From Mallotus nudiflorus (lineage: Eukaryota > Streptophyta > Magnoliopsida > Malpighiales > Euphorbiaceae), in NCBI GenBank assembly GCA_947683625.1, contig CANTUR010000044.1, positions 1,922,001-1,986,000 of the forward strand: a DNA stretch of 64,000 nt, in the 5' to 3' direction. A program made the translations under genes and the position numbers. Under the pieces are notes generated by a model, which saw only the letters and a program-made list of their open reading frames with translations, made no database searches and was not told the origin of the DNA. How positions within the stretch are numbered: position 1 is the stretch's first letter; each line of letters opens with the position of its first letter. Below are positions 20,917-36,508 of this stretch, one piece after another.

Positions 20917-23900
20917 CCAAACTCATAAATGAAATTGATTTTATTGAATGCTCAATTTGTGCACATTTGCGCAAGTGTCAACGTAAAATGTTAACTAGTG
21001 CAAATTTGTGATGGAATGGTTTTAAACATGTTATCCAATATTCTAATTACATATTTAAAATTGCAAATACGTGTTTCATCATTCTAAACCCATAAATTTT
21101 AATCATCTAATTGAATGCACAAATTGTAAACCATTGCATATGTTTGAACGCATAAAGTGAAGTCGTGCAAATTTGGGCACAAATGGTTTTAAATGTGTTA
21201 CCTAATGTTTCAATTGCATATTTACAATCACAGATGCATGTTCCAACATTTCAAACTCATAAATCAAATTGATTTAAATGAATGCTCTGGTAGTGCACAT
21301 TTGTGCATGTTTGAACGTAGAACGAGAATTCATACAAATTTGTGCTCTCAGTTTGACACATGTTATCCAATGTTGCAATTACATATTTACAATTTTAAAT
21401 ACAACATCCAATAATCTACACTCATAAATTCCATTGATTTAATTGAATGCACAATTTATGAACCTTTGCACCTATTTGAACACATAAATTGAACTTATGC
21501 AAATTTGTGCATGAATGGTTTTAAACATGTTATCCAATGTTCCAATTTCATATTTACAATAGTAAATATATCTTCTAGCATTCCAAACACATAAATTAAA
21601 TAAATTTAACTGAATGCTTAATTTGTGCACATTCGCGCAAGTTTGAACTCAAAATGTGAAGTTGTACTAATTTGTGCACGATAGGTTTTAAACATGTCAT
21701 TGAATGTTCCAATTACATATTTATAATTTAAATACATGCTCCATAATTCTAAACCAATAAATCTTATTCATTTAATTGAATACACAAATTACAGACCTTT
21801 GTGCACATTTGAATGCATAAAGTGAACTAGTGTAAATTTGTGCATGAATGGTTTTAAACTTATTATCCAATGTCCCAATTTTATATTGACAATTGTATAT
21901 ATGTGTTACATCATTCCAAACTCATAAACCAAATTGATTTTATTAAATGCTCAATTTCTGGAACATTTGCGCAAATTTGAACACAAAAGTATAACTAGTG
22001 CAAATTTGTACCGGAACAATTTTAAAAATGTTATCCAATATTCTAATTACATATTTAAAATTTCAAATATGTGTTCCACCATTCTAAACCCATAAATTTT
22101 AATCATTTAATTAAATACACAAATTGTGCACCATTGCACATTTTTTAACATATAAAGTGAACTCGTGCAAATTTGTGCACAAATGGTTTTAAATGTTCTA
22201 TCCAATGTTCAAATTGCATATTTGAAATTGTAAATATGTGTTCCAACATTCCAAACTTGTAAATCAAATTAATTTTATTGAATGCTCAATTTGTGTACAT
22301 TTGCGCAAGTGTGCACGCAAAACATTAACTAGTGAAAATTTGTGTCGGAATGGTTTTAAACATGTTATCCAATATTCTAATTACATATTTAAAATTGAAA
22401 ATACGTGTTTCATCATTCTAAACCCATAAATTTTAATCATTTAATTGAATGCCCAAATTGTGCAACATTGCACATGTTTGAACGCATAAAGTGAACTCAA
22501 GCAAATTTGTGCACGAATGGTTTTGAACATGTTATCCAATGTTCCAATTGCATATTTATAATCACAAATGCATGTTCCAATATTGAAAACTCATAAATCA
22601 AATTGATTTAACCGAATGCTCTGGCTGTGCACATTTGTGCATGTTTGAACGCAGAATGGGAATTCGTGTAAATTTGTGCACTCAATTTGAAACATGTTAT
22701 CCAATTTTCCAATTAAATATTTAAAATTGTAAATACAACTTCCAGTATTCTTCACTCAAAAATTTAATTGATTTAATTGAATGCACAATTTATGCACCTT
22801 TGCGTATGTTTGAACATATAAATTGAACTCATGCAAATTTGTGCACAAATAGTTTTAAACATGTTATCCAATTTTCCAATTTCATATTTACAATCATAAA
22901 TATATGTTCCAGCATTCAAAACACATAAATCAAATTCATTTAATTAAATGCTCAATTTGTGCACGTCTGCGAAAGTTTGAACTCAAAATGTGAAGTCGTA
23001 CAAATTTGTGCATGATAGATTTTAAACATGTCGTCCAATGTTCCAATTACATATTTACAATTTCAAATACATGTTCGAACATTATAAACCCATAAATTTT
23101 ATTCATTTAATTGAATACACAAATTGTGCACCTTTGCACACGTTTGAACGCATTAAGTGAACTTGTGCAAATTTGTGCACGAATGGTTTTAAACATGTTT
23201 TCCAATGTTCCAATTGCATATTCACAAATGAAAATATATTTTCTAGCCTTCCAAACTTATAAATCAAATTGATTTTATTGCATGCTCAATTTGTGCATAA
23301 AAGCATAAGTTTGAACGCAAAACTTTAACAAGTGCAAATTTGTGCACGAATGGTTTTAAACTTCTTATCCAATGCTCTAATAACATATTTAAAATTTAAA
23401 ATAAATGTTCCAACATTTTAAACCCATAAATTTTATTTATTTAATTGAATGAATAAACTGTGCACCATTGCACATGTTTGAATGCATAAAGTGAACTTGT
23501 GCAAATTTGTGCAAGAATGATTTTAAATGTGTTATCCAGTGTTTCAATTTCATATTTAAAATGGTAAATATATGTTCCAGTATTCAAAAAACATAAATCA
23601 AATTGATTTCATTGAATACTCAATTTGTGCACATTTGCACAAGTTTGAACTGAAAATGTGAAGTCGTATAAATTTGTGCACGATAGGTTTTAAACATATC
23701 ATCCAACGTTTGAGTTACTTAATTACAATAACAAATACTTGTTCCATCATTCCAATTTCATATTTACAATCATAAATGCATGTTTCAACATTGCAAACTC
23801 ATTAATCAAATTGATTTAACTAAATGCTCTAGCTGTGCATGTTTGAACGTAGAATGGGAATTCGTGCAAATTTGTGCACTCAGTTTAAAACATGTTATCC

Positions 23901-24142
23901 AATGTTCCAATTACATATTTACAATTTTAAATATAACATCCAGTGTTCTACACTCACAAATTTAATTGATTTAATTGAATTCACAATTTGTGCACCTTGG
24001 CACATGTTTGAATGTATAAATTGAACTCGTGCAAATTTGGGCACGAATGGTTTTAAACATGTTATCTAATGTTCCAATTGTATATTTATAATCGTAAATA
24101 TATGTTCCAGCATTCTAAACACATAAATCAAATAAATTTAAT
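20917..24142. repeat. satellite array 3 (~167-bp monomers)
   Basis: Same satellite. Related monomers with a -GGAATGGTTTTAAACATG start occur near 21015 and 22347, about eight monomers apart, so the higher-order unit here differs from array 1. No genes seen. Confidence 0.93.
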
Positions 24143-25024
24143 TTTTTTAATATATGAATAATTGAGAAGAAGAAAAGAATTAATAATGCATAAAAATTAA
24201 AGGATACATAACTAAACCATGAAGTTTGGCTCTAATACCAAACTAATACAAACCCTACCTATAACAGAGATAAAACGTGCATCCAACTTTGAAATCTAGC
24301 CTAAGGATCATCAAGGATAGGTTGTGTTGATGAGCTAAACCCCTTGCTTATTAAATTGGAGCAAGATACTTAGCTATTAAAAGATGAACAATCACACAAT
24401 TCTAAGTCTAATCTAGCAATTGTAATGAAAGGTAGATGTGAAAAAATGCAACTAAACTTGCAAAGTTTCAAAGAACAAAGTTTAAGGAAAAACTTCACTT
24501 TTTATTATTTCAATGCTTCTCTAAAAATTCGTTTTACTTATTTATAGCCCTTATATAGGCATGTAAACAACCTAATCCTTGAAGGAAAAGATTTTATTCC
24601 TTATTCCCAAAGATACCTATATAGAAAAATCCTTAATTAAGGAGATTTCCTTTAAAATAGGACAACTAATGACAAATCATCTTTAAAAAGTCAAAATTGA
24701 CAACTCATTATAGTTCATGACAACTAAGCAAAATGACAGCTCAAGACAACTAAGCATTGTAGCATGCCATGTCACATGCCATGTACGATGTTGACCATTC
24801 ACCATTGACTTTTACTTGTTGACTCTTTGACTTTGACTTTGACTTAGATTATTCTTTAATCTTCTCACATCTTCTTGAATCTTCCTTACTGACTCTAAAA
24901 TACGAAAATAATTCAAAATTCATCCATATCAAGCTAATTAATTTAAGAATAGGAAATTAAGCTAATTAGCTTGAATTCTTCATATTCATGCTTGCACTTT
25001 TAATCCCTTTTAGGGTTCATATTA
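24143..25024 (-). mobile_element. fragment D: 5' LTR plus PBS and part of a leader
   Basis: The LTR 24244-25024 (781 bp) runs from TAATACAAACCCTACC to TTTAGGGTTCATATTA. To its left are the PBS variant GGCTCTAATACCA (24228-24240) and about 90 bp of leader closely resembling that of G (45290-45360). There the element stops and satellite resumes, so gag and the 3' LTR are gone. No target duplication is expected or seen. The heat-shock-like block is decayed (about five of eight units). Confidence 0.88.
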
Positions 25025-28000
25025 CTATGCACCTTTGAACGCATAAAGTGAACTTGTGCAAATTTGTGCACGAATGGTTTTAAGCATGTTATCTAATGTT
25101 CTAATTGCATATTCACAAATGTAAATATATGTTCTAGCCTTCCAAACTCATAAATAAAATTGATTTTATTGAATGCTCAAACAGTGCACATTTGTGCAAG
25201 TTTAAACGCAAAACTTTAACTAGTGCACATTTGTGCATGAATGGTTTTAAACTTATTACCCAATGGTCTAATTACATATTTAAAATTGAAAATATATGTT
25301 CCAATATTCTAAACCCATAAGTTGTATTCATTTAATTGAATGCACAAATTGTGCACCATTGCACATGTTTGAATGCATAAAGTGAACTTATACAAATTTG
25401 TGCATGAATGGCTTTTAAACATGCTATCCAATATTTCAATTGCATATTTACAATGGTAAATATATTTTTCAGCATTCAAAACACATAAATTAAATTTATT
25501 TAATTGAATGTTCAATTTGTGCACATTTTGCGCAAGTTTGAACTCAAAATATGAAGTTGTACAAATTTATGCACGATAGGTTTTAAAAATGTCATCTAAT
25601 GTTCCAATTACATATTTATAATTTCAAATACATGTCCATCATTCTAAACCCATAAATCTTATTCATTTAATTGAATACACAAATTGTGCACCTTTGCGCA
25701 CGTTTGAATGCATAAAGTGAACTCATGCAAATTTGTGCACGAATGGTTTTTAAACGTGTTATCCAATATTCCTATTGCATATTTACATTTTTTTTATCTT
25801 TGTTCCAGCATTCCAAACTCATAAATCAAATTGATTTTATTGAATGCTCAATTTGTGCACATTTGCGCAAGTGTGAATGCAAAATGCTAACTAGTGCAAA
25901 ATTGTGTCGGAATGGTTTCAAACATGTTATCCAATACTCTAATTACATATTTAAAATTTAAAATGTGTGGTTCATCATTCTAAACCCATAAATTTTAATC
26001 ATTTAATTGAATGCACAAATTGTGCACTATTGCACATGTTTGAAAGCATAAAGTGAACTCGGGCAAATTTGTGCATGAATGGTTTTAAACATGTTATCCA
26101 ATGTTCGAATTGCATATTTAAAATTACAAATGCATGTTCCAACATTGAAAACTCATAAATCAAATTGATTTAACTAAATGCTCTGGATGTGCACATTTGT
26201 CCATGTTTAAACACAGAATGGGAATTTATGCAAATTTGTGCACTCGGTTTGAAACATGTTTCCCAATGTTCCAATTAAATTTTTACAATTTTAAAAACAA
26301 CTTCCAGCATTCTATACTCATAAATTTAGTTGATTTAGAATGCACATTTTATGCACCTTTGTGCATGTTTGAACATATAAATTGAACTTGTACAAATTTA
26401 TGCATAAATGGTTTTAAAAATATTATCCAATGTTCCAATTGCATATTTACAATCATAAATATAAGTTCCAGCATTCCAAACACATAAATCAAATAGATTT
26501 AATTGAATGCTCAATTTGTGCACATTTGCGCAAGTTTGAACTCAAAATGTGAACTCGTACAAATTTGTGCACGATAGGTTTTAAACATGTCATCAAATGT
26601 TCCAATTAAATATTTACAATTTCAAATATGTGTTCCATCATTCTAAACACATAAATTGTAATAATTTATTTGAATGCACAAATTGTTCACCTTTGTGCAT
26701 GTTTGAACGCATAAAGTGAACTTGTACAAATTTGTGCATGCATGGTTTTAAATGTGTTATCCAATGTTTCGATAGCATATTTACAGTGGTAAATATATGT
26801 TCCAACATTTGAAACACATAAATCAAATTAATTTAATTAAATGCTCATTTTGTGTACATTTGCGCAAATTTGAACTCAAAATGTGAAGTCGTACAAATGA
26901 TAAGTTTTAAACATGTCATCCAATGTTCCAATTAAATATTTACAATTTCAAATATGTGTTCCATCATTCTAAACCAATAAATTGTAATCATTTAATTGAA
27001 TGCACAAATTGTGCACCTTTGTGCATGTTTGGACGCATAAAGTGAACTTGTGCAAATTTATGCATCAATAGTTTTAAACATGTTATCCAATGTTGCAATT
27101 TTATATTCACAAATGTAAATATATGCTCCAACCTTCCAAGCTCATAAATAAAATTGATTTTATTGAATGCACAATATGTGCACATTTGCATAAGTTTGCA
27201 CGCAAAACTTTATCTACTGCAAATTTGTACACGAATAGTTTTAAACTTATTATCCAATGCTCTAATTACATATTTAAAATTTTAAATACATGTTCCAACA
27301 TTATAAACCCATAAATTGTATTCATTTAATTGAATGCACAAATTGGGCACCAATGCACATATTTGAACGCATAAAGTGAACTTGTGCAAATTTGCGCACG
27401 AATGATTTTAAAGATGTTATCCAATGTTTCAGTTGCATATTTACGATGGTAAATATATTTTCCATCATTCAAAAAAAAAATTTATTTAATTGAATGCTCA
27501 ATTTGTGCACATTTGCGCAAGTTTAAACTCAAAATGTGAAGTCATACAAATTTGTGCACGATAGGTTTTAAACATGTCATCCAATATTCCAATTACATAT
27601 TTACAATTTCAAATACATGTTACATCATTCTATACCCATAAATCTTATCCATTTATTTTTACACACAAATTGTGCACCTTTGTGCAGGTTTGAATGCAGA
27701 AAACTGAACTCGTGCGAATTAGTGCATGAATGGTGTTAAACATGTTATCCAATGTTCCTATTGCATATTTACAATTGTATATATGTGTTACAACATTCAT
27801 AATTCATAAATCAAATTGATTTTATTGAATGCTCAATTTGTGCACATTTGTGTAAGTGTGAACACAAAACGTTAACTAGTTGAAATTTATGCCAGAATGG
27901 TTTTGGACATGTTATCCAATATTCTAATTACATATTTAAAATTTCAAATACATGTTCCATCATTCTAAACCTATAAATTTTCATCATTTAATTGAATGCA

Positions 28001-31000
28001 TAAATTGTGCACCATTGCACATGTTTGAATGCATAAGTGAACTTGTGCAAATTTGTGCATGAATGATTTTAAACGTGTTATCCAATGTTCGAATTGCATA
28101 TTTACAATCACAAATTCATGTTCCAACATTGTAAACTCATAAATAAAATTGATTTAACTGAATGCTTAGGCTGTGCATATTTGTGCATGTTTGAACGCAG
28201 AACGGGGTATCGTGTAAATTTTTGTACTCTGTTTGAAACATGTTATACAATGTTCCAATTACATATTTAAAATTGTACATACAACTTCCAACATTCTACA
28301 CTCACAAATTTATTTGATTGAATTGAATGCATAATTTGTGCACCTTTGGGCAAGTTTGAACACATAAATTGAACTCGTGCAAATTTGTGCACAAATGGTT
28401 TTAAACATGTTATCCAATATTTTAATTTCATATTTACAATCATAAATACATGTTCTGGCATTACAAACACATATATCAAATAGATTGAGTTGAATGCTCA
28501 ATTTATGCACACTTGCGTAAGTTTGAACTCAAAATGTGAAGTCGTACAAATTTGTGCACGATAGGTTTTAAATACATCATCCAATGTTCCAATTACATAC
28601 TTACAATTTCAAATACATTTTCCATCATTCTAAACCCATAAATCTTATTCATTTAATTGAATATACAAACTGTGCATCTTTACGCACGTTTGAACACATA
28701 AAGTGAACTCATACAAATTTGTACACTAATGGTTTTAAACATGTTATCCAATGTTCCAATTGCATATTCATAATTTTAAATATATTTTCTAGCCTTCTAA
28801 ACTCATAAATAAAATTGATTTTATTTAATGCTCAAATTGTGCACATTTGTGCAAGTTTGGACAAAAAACTTTAATTGGGGAAAATTTGTGCACGAATGGC
28901 TTTTGAACATGCTATCCAATTATCTAATTACATATTTAAATGAAAATACATGTTCCATCATTCTAAACCCATAAATTGTATTCATTTAACTGAATGCGCA
29001 AATTGTGGCCCATTACACATGTTTGAATGCATAAAGTGAACTTATACAAATTTGTGCACGAATGGCTTTAAATGTGTTATTCCAACATTTCAATTGCATA
29101 TTTAAAATAGTAAATATATGTTTTAGCATTTGAAACACATAAATCAAATTGATTTAATTGAATGCCCATTTTGTGAACATGTGCTCAAGTTTGAACTCAA
29201 AATGTGAAGTCGTACAAATTTGAGCATGATAGGTTTTAAACATGCCATCCAATGTTGCAATTAAATATTTATAATTGTAAATATGTGTTCCATCATTCTA
29301 AACCAATAAATTGTAATCATTTAATTGAATGCACAAATTGTCCACCTTTGCACACGTTTGCACACATAAAATGAACTTTTGCAAATTTGTGCACGAATGG
29401 TTTTAAACATGTTATCCAATGTTGCAATTGCATATTCAAAAATGTAAATATTTTCTCCAGCCTTCCAAAATCATAAATAAAATTGATTTTATTGAATGCT
29501 CAAAATGTGCACATTTGAACAAATTTGCACGCAAAACTTTAACTAGAGCAAATTTGTGCATGAATAGTTTTAAACTTGTTATCCAATGCTCTAATTACAT
29601 ATATAAAATTGAAAATAAATGTTCCAGCACTCTAACCCCATAAATTGTATTTATTTAATTGAATGCACAAATTGGACACCATTACACATGTTTAAATGCA
29701 TAAAGTGAACTTGTGCAAATTTGTGCATGAATGGTTTTAAACGTATTATCTAATGTTTCAATTGCATATTTACAATGGTAAATATATTTTCCAACATTTG
29801 AAAAAAATAAATCAAATTTATTTAATTGAATGCTCCATTTGTGCACATATGCATAAGTTTGAACTCAAAATGTGAGGTCATACAAATTAGTGCATGATAG
29901 GTTTTAAACATGTCATCCAATGTTCCAATTACATATTTACAATTTCAAATACATGTTACATCATTCTAAGCCCATAAAACTTATTCATTTAATTAAACAC
30001 ACAAATTGTGCACCTTTGCACAGGTTTGAATGTAGAAAAGTGAAATCGTGCAAATTAGTGCATGAATGGTGTTAAATGTGTTATCCAATGTTCCTATTGA
30101 ATATTTAAAATTGTATATATTTGTTCCAACATTCCAAATTCATAAATCAAATTGATTTCATTGAATGCTCAATTTGTACACATTTGCACAAGTGTGAATG
30201 CAAAACGTTAGCTAGTTAAAATTTATGCCAGAATGGTTTTAGACATGTTATCCAATATTCTAATTACATATTTAAAATTGCAAATATGTGTTTCATCATT
30301 CTAAACCCATAAATTGTCATCATTTAATTGAATGCATAAATTGTTGTACATGTTTGAATGCATAAAGTGAACTCGTGCAAGTTCGTGCACGAATGGTTTT
30401 AAACGTGTTATCCAATGTTTGAATTGCATATTTACAATCACAAATGCATGTTCCAGCAATGCAAACTCATAAATCAAATTAATTTAACTAAATGCTTAGG
30501 CTGTGCACATTTATGAATGTTTGAACACATAATGGGATATCATGCAAATTTGTGTACTTTGTTTGAAACATATTATAAAATGTTACAATAACATATTTAC
30601 AATTGCAAATACAACATACAAAATTCTACACTCACAAATTTATTTGATTAAATTAAATTCACAATTTGTGCACCTTTAGGTAAGTTTGAACACATAAATT
30701 GAACTCGTGCAAATTTATGCACTAATGGTTTTAAACATATTATCCAATGTTCCAATTGCATATTTACAATCATAAATATATGTTTCGGCATTCCAAACAC
30801 ATAAATCAAATAGATTGAATTGAATGCTCAATTTGTGCAAGTTTGAATTCAAAATGTGAAGTTGTACAAATTTGTACACGATAGGTTTTAAACACGTCAT
30901 CCAATGTTCTAATTACATATTTACAATTAAAAATACATGTTCCATCATTCTAAACCCATAAATCTTATTCATTTAATTGAATACTCAAACTCTACACCTT

Positions 31001-34000
31001 TGCGCATGTTTGATCGCATAAAGTGAACTCGTGCAAATTTGTGCATGAATGATTTTAAACATATTATCCAATGTTTTAATTGCATATTCACAATTTTAAA
31101 TATATTTTCTAGCTTTTCAAACTCATAAATAAAATTGATTTTATTTAATGCTCAAATTGTACACATTTGTGCAAGTTTGAACAAAAAACCTTAATTAGGG
31201 CAAATTTGTGGACGAATGGTTTTAAACATGTTATCCAATGCTCTAATTACATATTTAAAATTGCAAACACATGTTCCATCATTCTAAACCCATAAATTAT
31301 ATTCATTTAATTGAATGCGCAAATTGTTCCCTACTGCACATGTTTGAATGCATAAAGTGAACTTGTACAAATTTGTGCACGAATGGTTTTAAATGTGTTA
31401 TCCAATGTTTCAATTGCATATTTAAAATAGTAAATATATTTTCCAGCATTTAAAACACATAAATCAAATTGATTTAATTGAATGCTCATTTTGTGTACAT
31501 TTACGTAAGTTTGAACTCAAAATATGAAGTCGTACATATTTGTGCATGATAGGTTTTAAAAATGTCATCCAATGTTCCAATTAAATATTTACAATTTCAA
31601 ATATGTGTTCCATCATTCTAAACCCATACATTGTAATCATTTAATTGAATGCACAAATTGTGAACGTTTGGACTTATAAAGTGAACTCGTGTAAATTTGT
31701 GCACGAATGGTTTTACACTTGTTATCCAATATTACAATTGCATATTCACAAATGTAAATATATGCTCCAGCCCCCCAAACTCATAAATAAAATTGATTTT
31801 ATTGAATGCTCAAAATGTGCACATTTGCGCAAGTTTGCACGCAAAACTTTAACTAGTACAAATTTATGCACGAATAGTTTTAAACATGTTATCCAATGCT
31901 CTAATTACATATTTAAAATTGTAAATACATGTTCCAACATTCTAAACCTATAAATTGTATTTATTTAATTGAATGCACAAATTGTACACCATTACACATG
32001 TTTGAATGCATAAAGTGAACTTATGTAAATTTGTGCACGAATGGTTTTGAACATGTAATCCAATGTTTCAATTGCATATTTAAAGTGGTAAATATATGTT
32101 CCATCATTTGAAACACATAAATCAAATTGATTTAATTGAATGCTCATTTTGTGTACATTTGTGCAAGTTTTAAATCAAAATGTGAAGCCATATAAATTTG
32201 TGCATGATAGGTTTTAAACATGTCATCCAATGTTCTAATTAAATATTTACAATTTCAAATACACGCTCTATCATTCTAAACCCATAAATTGTAATCATTT
32301 AATTGAATGCACAAATTGTGCACCTTTGCACACGTTTGGACGCATAAAGTGAACTCGTGCAAATTTCTGCACGAATGGTTTTAAACATGTTATCCAATGT
32401 TCCAATTGCATATTCACAATTTTAAATATTTGTTCTAGCCTTCCAAACTCATAAATAAAATTGATTTTATTTAATGCTCAAGTTGTGCACATTTGTGCAT
32501 GTTTGAATGAAAAACTTTAATTAGGGCAAATTTGTGCACAAATAGTTTTAAACATGTTATCCAATGCTCTAATTACATATTCAAAAATGAAAATACATGT
32601 TCCAAATTCTAGACCCATAAATTTTATTCATTTAATTGAATGCACAAATTGTGCCCTATTGTACATGTTTGAACGCATAAAGTGAACTTGTATAAATTTG
32701 TGCACAAATGGTTTTAAACATGTTATCCAATGTTTCAATTGCATATTTACAATGGTAAATATATTTTCCACCATTCAAAAAAAAAATAAATCAAATTTAT
32801 TTCATTGAATGCTCAATTTGTGCACATTTATGCAAGTTTAAACTCAAAATGTGAAGTCATACAAATTTGTGCATGATAGGTTTTAAACATGTCATCCAAT
32901 GTTCCAATTATATATATAAAATTTCAAATACATGTTACATCATTCTAAACCCATAAATCTTTTTCATTTATTTGAACACACAAATTGTGCGCCTTTGTGC
33001 AGGTTTGAATGTAGAAAACTGAACTCATGCAAATTTGTGCATGAATGGTGTTAAGCGTGTTATCCAATGTTCTTATTGCATATTTACAATTGTATATATG
33101 TGTTCCAGCATTCCAAATTCATAAATCAAATTAATTTTATTGAATGATCAATTTGTACACATTTGCACACGTGTGAACGCAAAATATTAACTAGTTGAAA
33201 TTTGTACAAGAATGGTTTTAGACATGTTATCCAATATTCTAATTACATATTTAAAATTGAAAATACGTATTCCATCATTCTAAACCCAAAAATTTTCTTC
33301 ATTTAATTGAATGCACAAATTAGGCACCATTGCACATGTTTTAACACATAAAGTGAACTCATGCAAATTTGTGCACGAATGGTTTTAAACGTGTTATCCA
33401 ATGTTTCAATTTCATATTTACAATCATAAATGCATATTCCAGCATTGCAAACTCATAAATCAAATTGATTTAACTAATGCTCAGGCTGTGCACATTTGTG
33501 CATGTTTGAATGCAGAACGGGATATCGTGCAAATCTGTGTGCTCTATTTGAAACATGTTATACAATGTTCCAATTACATATTTACAATTGAAAATACAAC
33601 TTCTAGCACACTCTACACTCAGAAATTTATTTGATTTAATTGAAAGCACAATTTGTGCACCTTTGGGCAAGTTTGAACACATAAATTGAACTCATGCAAA
33701 TTTGTGCATGAATGGTTTTAAACATGTTATCCAATGTTCCAATTGCATATATACAATCATAAATATATGTTTCAGTATTCCAAACACATAAATCAAATAG
33801 ATTGAATTGAATGCTAAATTTATGCACATTTGCGCAAGTTTGAACTCAAAATGTAAAGTCATACAAATTTGTGCACAATAGGTTTTAACCACGTCATCCA
33901 ATGTTTCAATTACATATTTAAAATTGCAAATACATGTTCCATCATTCTAAACCCATAAATCTTATTCATTTAATTGAATGTAGAAATTATGCACCTTTGT

Positions 34001-36039
34001 GTACGTTTGAACGCATAAATTGAACTCGTGCAAATTTGTGCACGAATGATTTTAAATATGTTATCCAATGTTCTAATTGCATATTAATAATTTTAGGTAT
34101 ATTTTCTAGCCTTCCAAACTCATAAATAAAATTTATTTTATTTAATGCTCAAATTGTGCACATTTGCGCAAGTTTGAACGAAAAACCTTAACTAGGGTAA
34201 ATTTGTGCACGAATGGTTTTAAACATGTTATCAAATGCTCTAATTACATATTTAAAATTGAAAACACATGTTCCAACATTCTAAACCCATAAATTTTAAT
34301 CATTTAATTGAAAGCACAAATTGTTACCCACTGCACATGTTTAAATGCATAAAGTGAACTTTGCAAATTTGTGCATGAATGGTTTTAAATGTGTTATCCA
34401 ATGTTTCAATTGCATATTTAAAATGGTAAATATATTTTCCAGCATTCAAAACACATAAATCAAATTGATTTAATTGAATGCTCAATTTGTGCACTTTGCA
34501 CAAGTTAGAACTCAAAATGTGAAGTCGTACAAATTTGTACATGATAAGTTTTGAACATGTCATCCAATGTTCCAATTATATAATTACAATTGAAAATACA
34601 TTTTCCATCATTCTAAACCCATAAATCTTATTCATTTAATTGAATACACAAATTGCACACCTTTACGCACTTTTGAATGCATAAAGTGAACTCGTGAAAA
34701 TTTGTGGATGAATGGTTTTAAACATGTTATCCAATGTTCTAATTGCATATTTAGAATTGTATATATTTGTTCCAGCATTCCAAACTCATACATTATATTA
34801 ATTTTATTGAATGCTTAAGTTTTGGAACATTTGCACAAGTTTGAATGCAAAACTTTAGCTAGTGCAGATTTGTGCTAGAATGGTTTTAAAAATGTTATCC
34901 AATATTCTAATTGCATATTTAAAATTGCAGATACATGTTCCATCTTTCTAAACTCGTAAATTGTAATAATTTAATTGAATGCACAAATTGTGCACCATTA
35001 CACATTTTTTAACGCATAAGGTGAACTCTTGCAAATTTGTGCACGAATGGTTTTAGATGTGTTATCCAATGTTCCAATTGTATATTTATAATCATAAATG
35101 CATGTTCCAACATTGCAAACTCATAAATCAAATTGATTTAACTAAATGCTCAGGCTTTGCACATTTGAGCATGTTTGAACATAGAATGGGAATTCGTGCA
35201 AATTTGTGCACACAGTTTGAAACATGTTATCCAATGTTCCAATTACATATTTACAATTTTAAATAATAATTCCATCATTCTACACTCATTAATTTAATTG
35301 ATTTAATTGAATTCATAATTTGTGCACCTTTGCGCATGTTTGAACGCAAAAATTGAACTCATGGAAATTTCTGCACAAATGATTTTAAACATATTTTCCA
35401 ATGTTCCAATTGCATATTTACAATTTTAAACATATGTTCCAACATTCCAAACACATAAATCAAATATATTTAGTTAAACTCAAAATGTGAAGTCGTACAA
35501 ATTGTGCACGATATGTTTTAAACATGTCATCCAATGTTCCAATTACATATTTACAATTGCAAATACATGTTCCATCATTCTAAACCCATAAATTTTATTC
35601 ATTTAATTGAATACACAAACTGTGCACCTTTGCGCATGTTTGAACGTGTAAAGTGAACTTATGCAAATTTATGCACGAACGGTTTTAACATGTTATCCAT
35701 TGTTCCAATTGCATATTCACAAGTGTAAATATATGTTCCAGCCTTCCAAAATCATAAATAAAATTGATTTTATTTAATGCTTAAATTGTGCACATTTGCA
35801 TAAGTTTGAATGCAGAACTTTAACTAGTGCAAATTTGTGCATGAATGGTTTTAGACATGTTATCCAATGCTCTAATTACATATTCAAAATAGCAAATACA
35901 TGTTCCAACATTCTAAACCCATAAATTGTATTCATTTAATTGAATGCACAAATTGTGCACCATTGCACATGTTTGAACACATAAAGTGAACTTATGCAAA
36001 TTTGTGCACAAATAGTTTTAAATATGTTATCAATGTTTC
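25025..36039. repeat. satellite array 4 (largest, ~14-monomer higher-order repeat)
   Basis: Eleven kilobases of uninterrupted satellite. Marker variants recur about 2.33 kb apart: a -CAGAATGGTTTT(G/A)GACATG box at 27899 and 30235, and A-runs after CATTC/CATTTG at about 27468 and 29803, i.e. about 14 monomers. The next recurrences (33214 and about 32775) are about 2.98 kb on, so the unit is not uniform. No genes or insertions seen. Confidence 0.93.
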
Positions 36040-36360
36040 TGATGCAACTAAGCTAAGTAAGCCTATCAAACCAAGTGATCCCTGACATTATAAGGGACCA
36101 ATGACAAGATCAAAGGCAAAGAAGTTCAAACAAGAATTGAATTCATTTGTCTTTCACATTACAAGCAAGTTGGTGGGTTCAACTACAAGTACAAGCCTGG
36201 AGCCGCATGATGAAGAATTCGAGGTAATTAGCTTAATTTCCTATTCTGAAATTAATTAGCTTGAATTGGATGAATTTGCAAGTTATTTTTCTATTTTAGA
36301 GTCAATACGGAAGATTCAAAAAGATTTTAGAAAATGTGAGAAGATTTAAGGATATTCCAA

Positions 36361-36508
36361 GTTAAAGTCAATAAGTCAAAGTCAAAGTCAAAGTCAAAGT
36401 CAAATAGTCAACAAGTCAAAGTCAAAGTCAAAGTCAAATAGTCAACAAGTCAAAGTCAAAGTCAAATTCAAATAGTCAAAAAGTTAAAGTCAAGGGTCAA
36501 TGGTCAAC
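36361..36508. promoter_or_regulatory. dense TTGAC (W-box-like) array in element E LTR
   Basis: About 19 copies of GTCAA (TTGAC on the other strand) by hand count, nearly all preceded by A or G, so they read TTGACT or TTGACC. Many are in a 6-bp tandem pitch (AGTCAA). TTGAC[C/T] is the WRKY W-box core. Copy number is lower in other LTRs. Confidence 0.6.
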
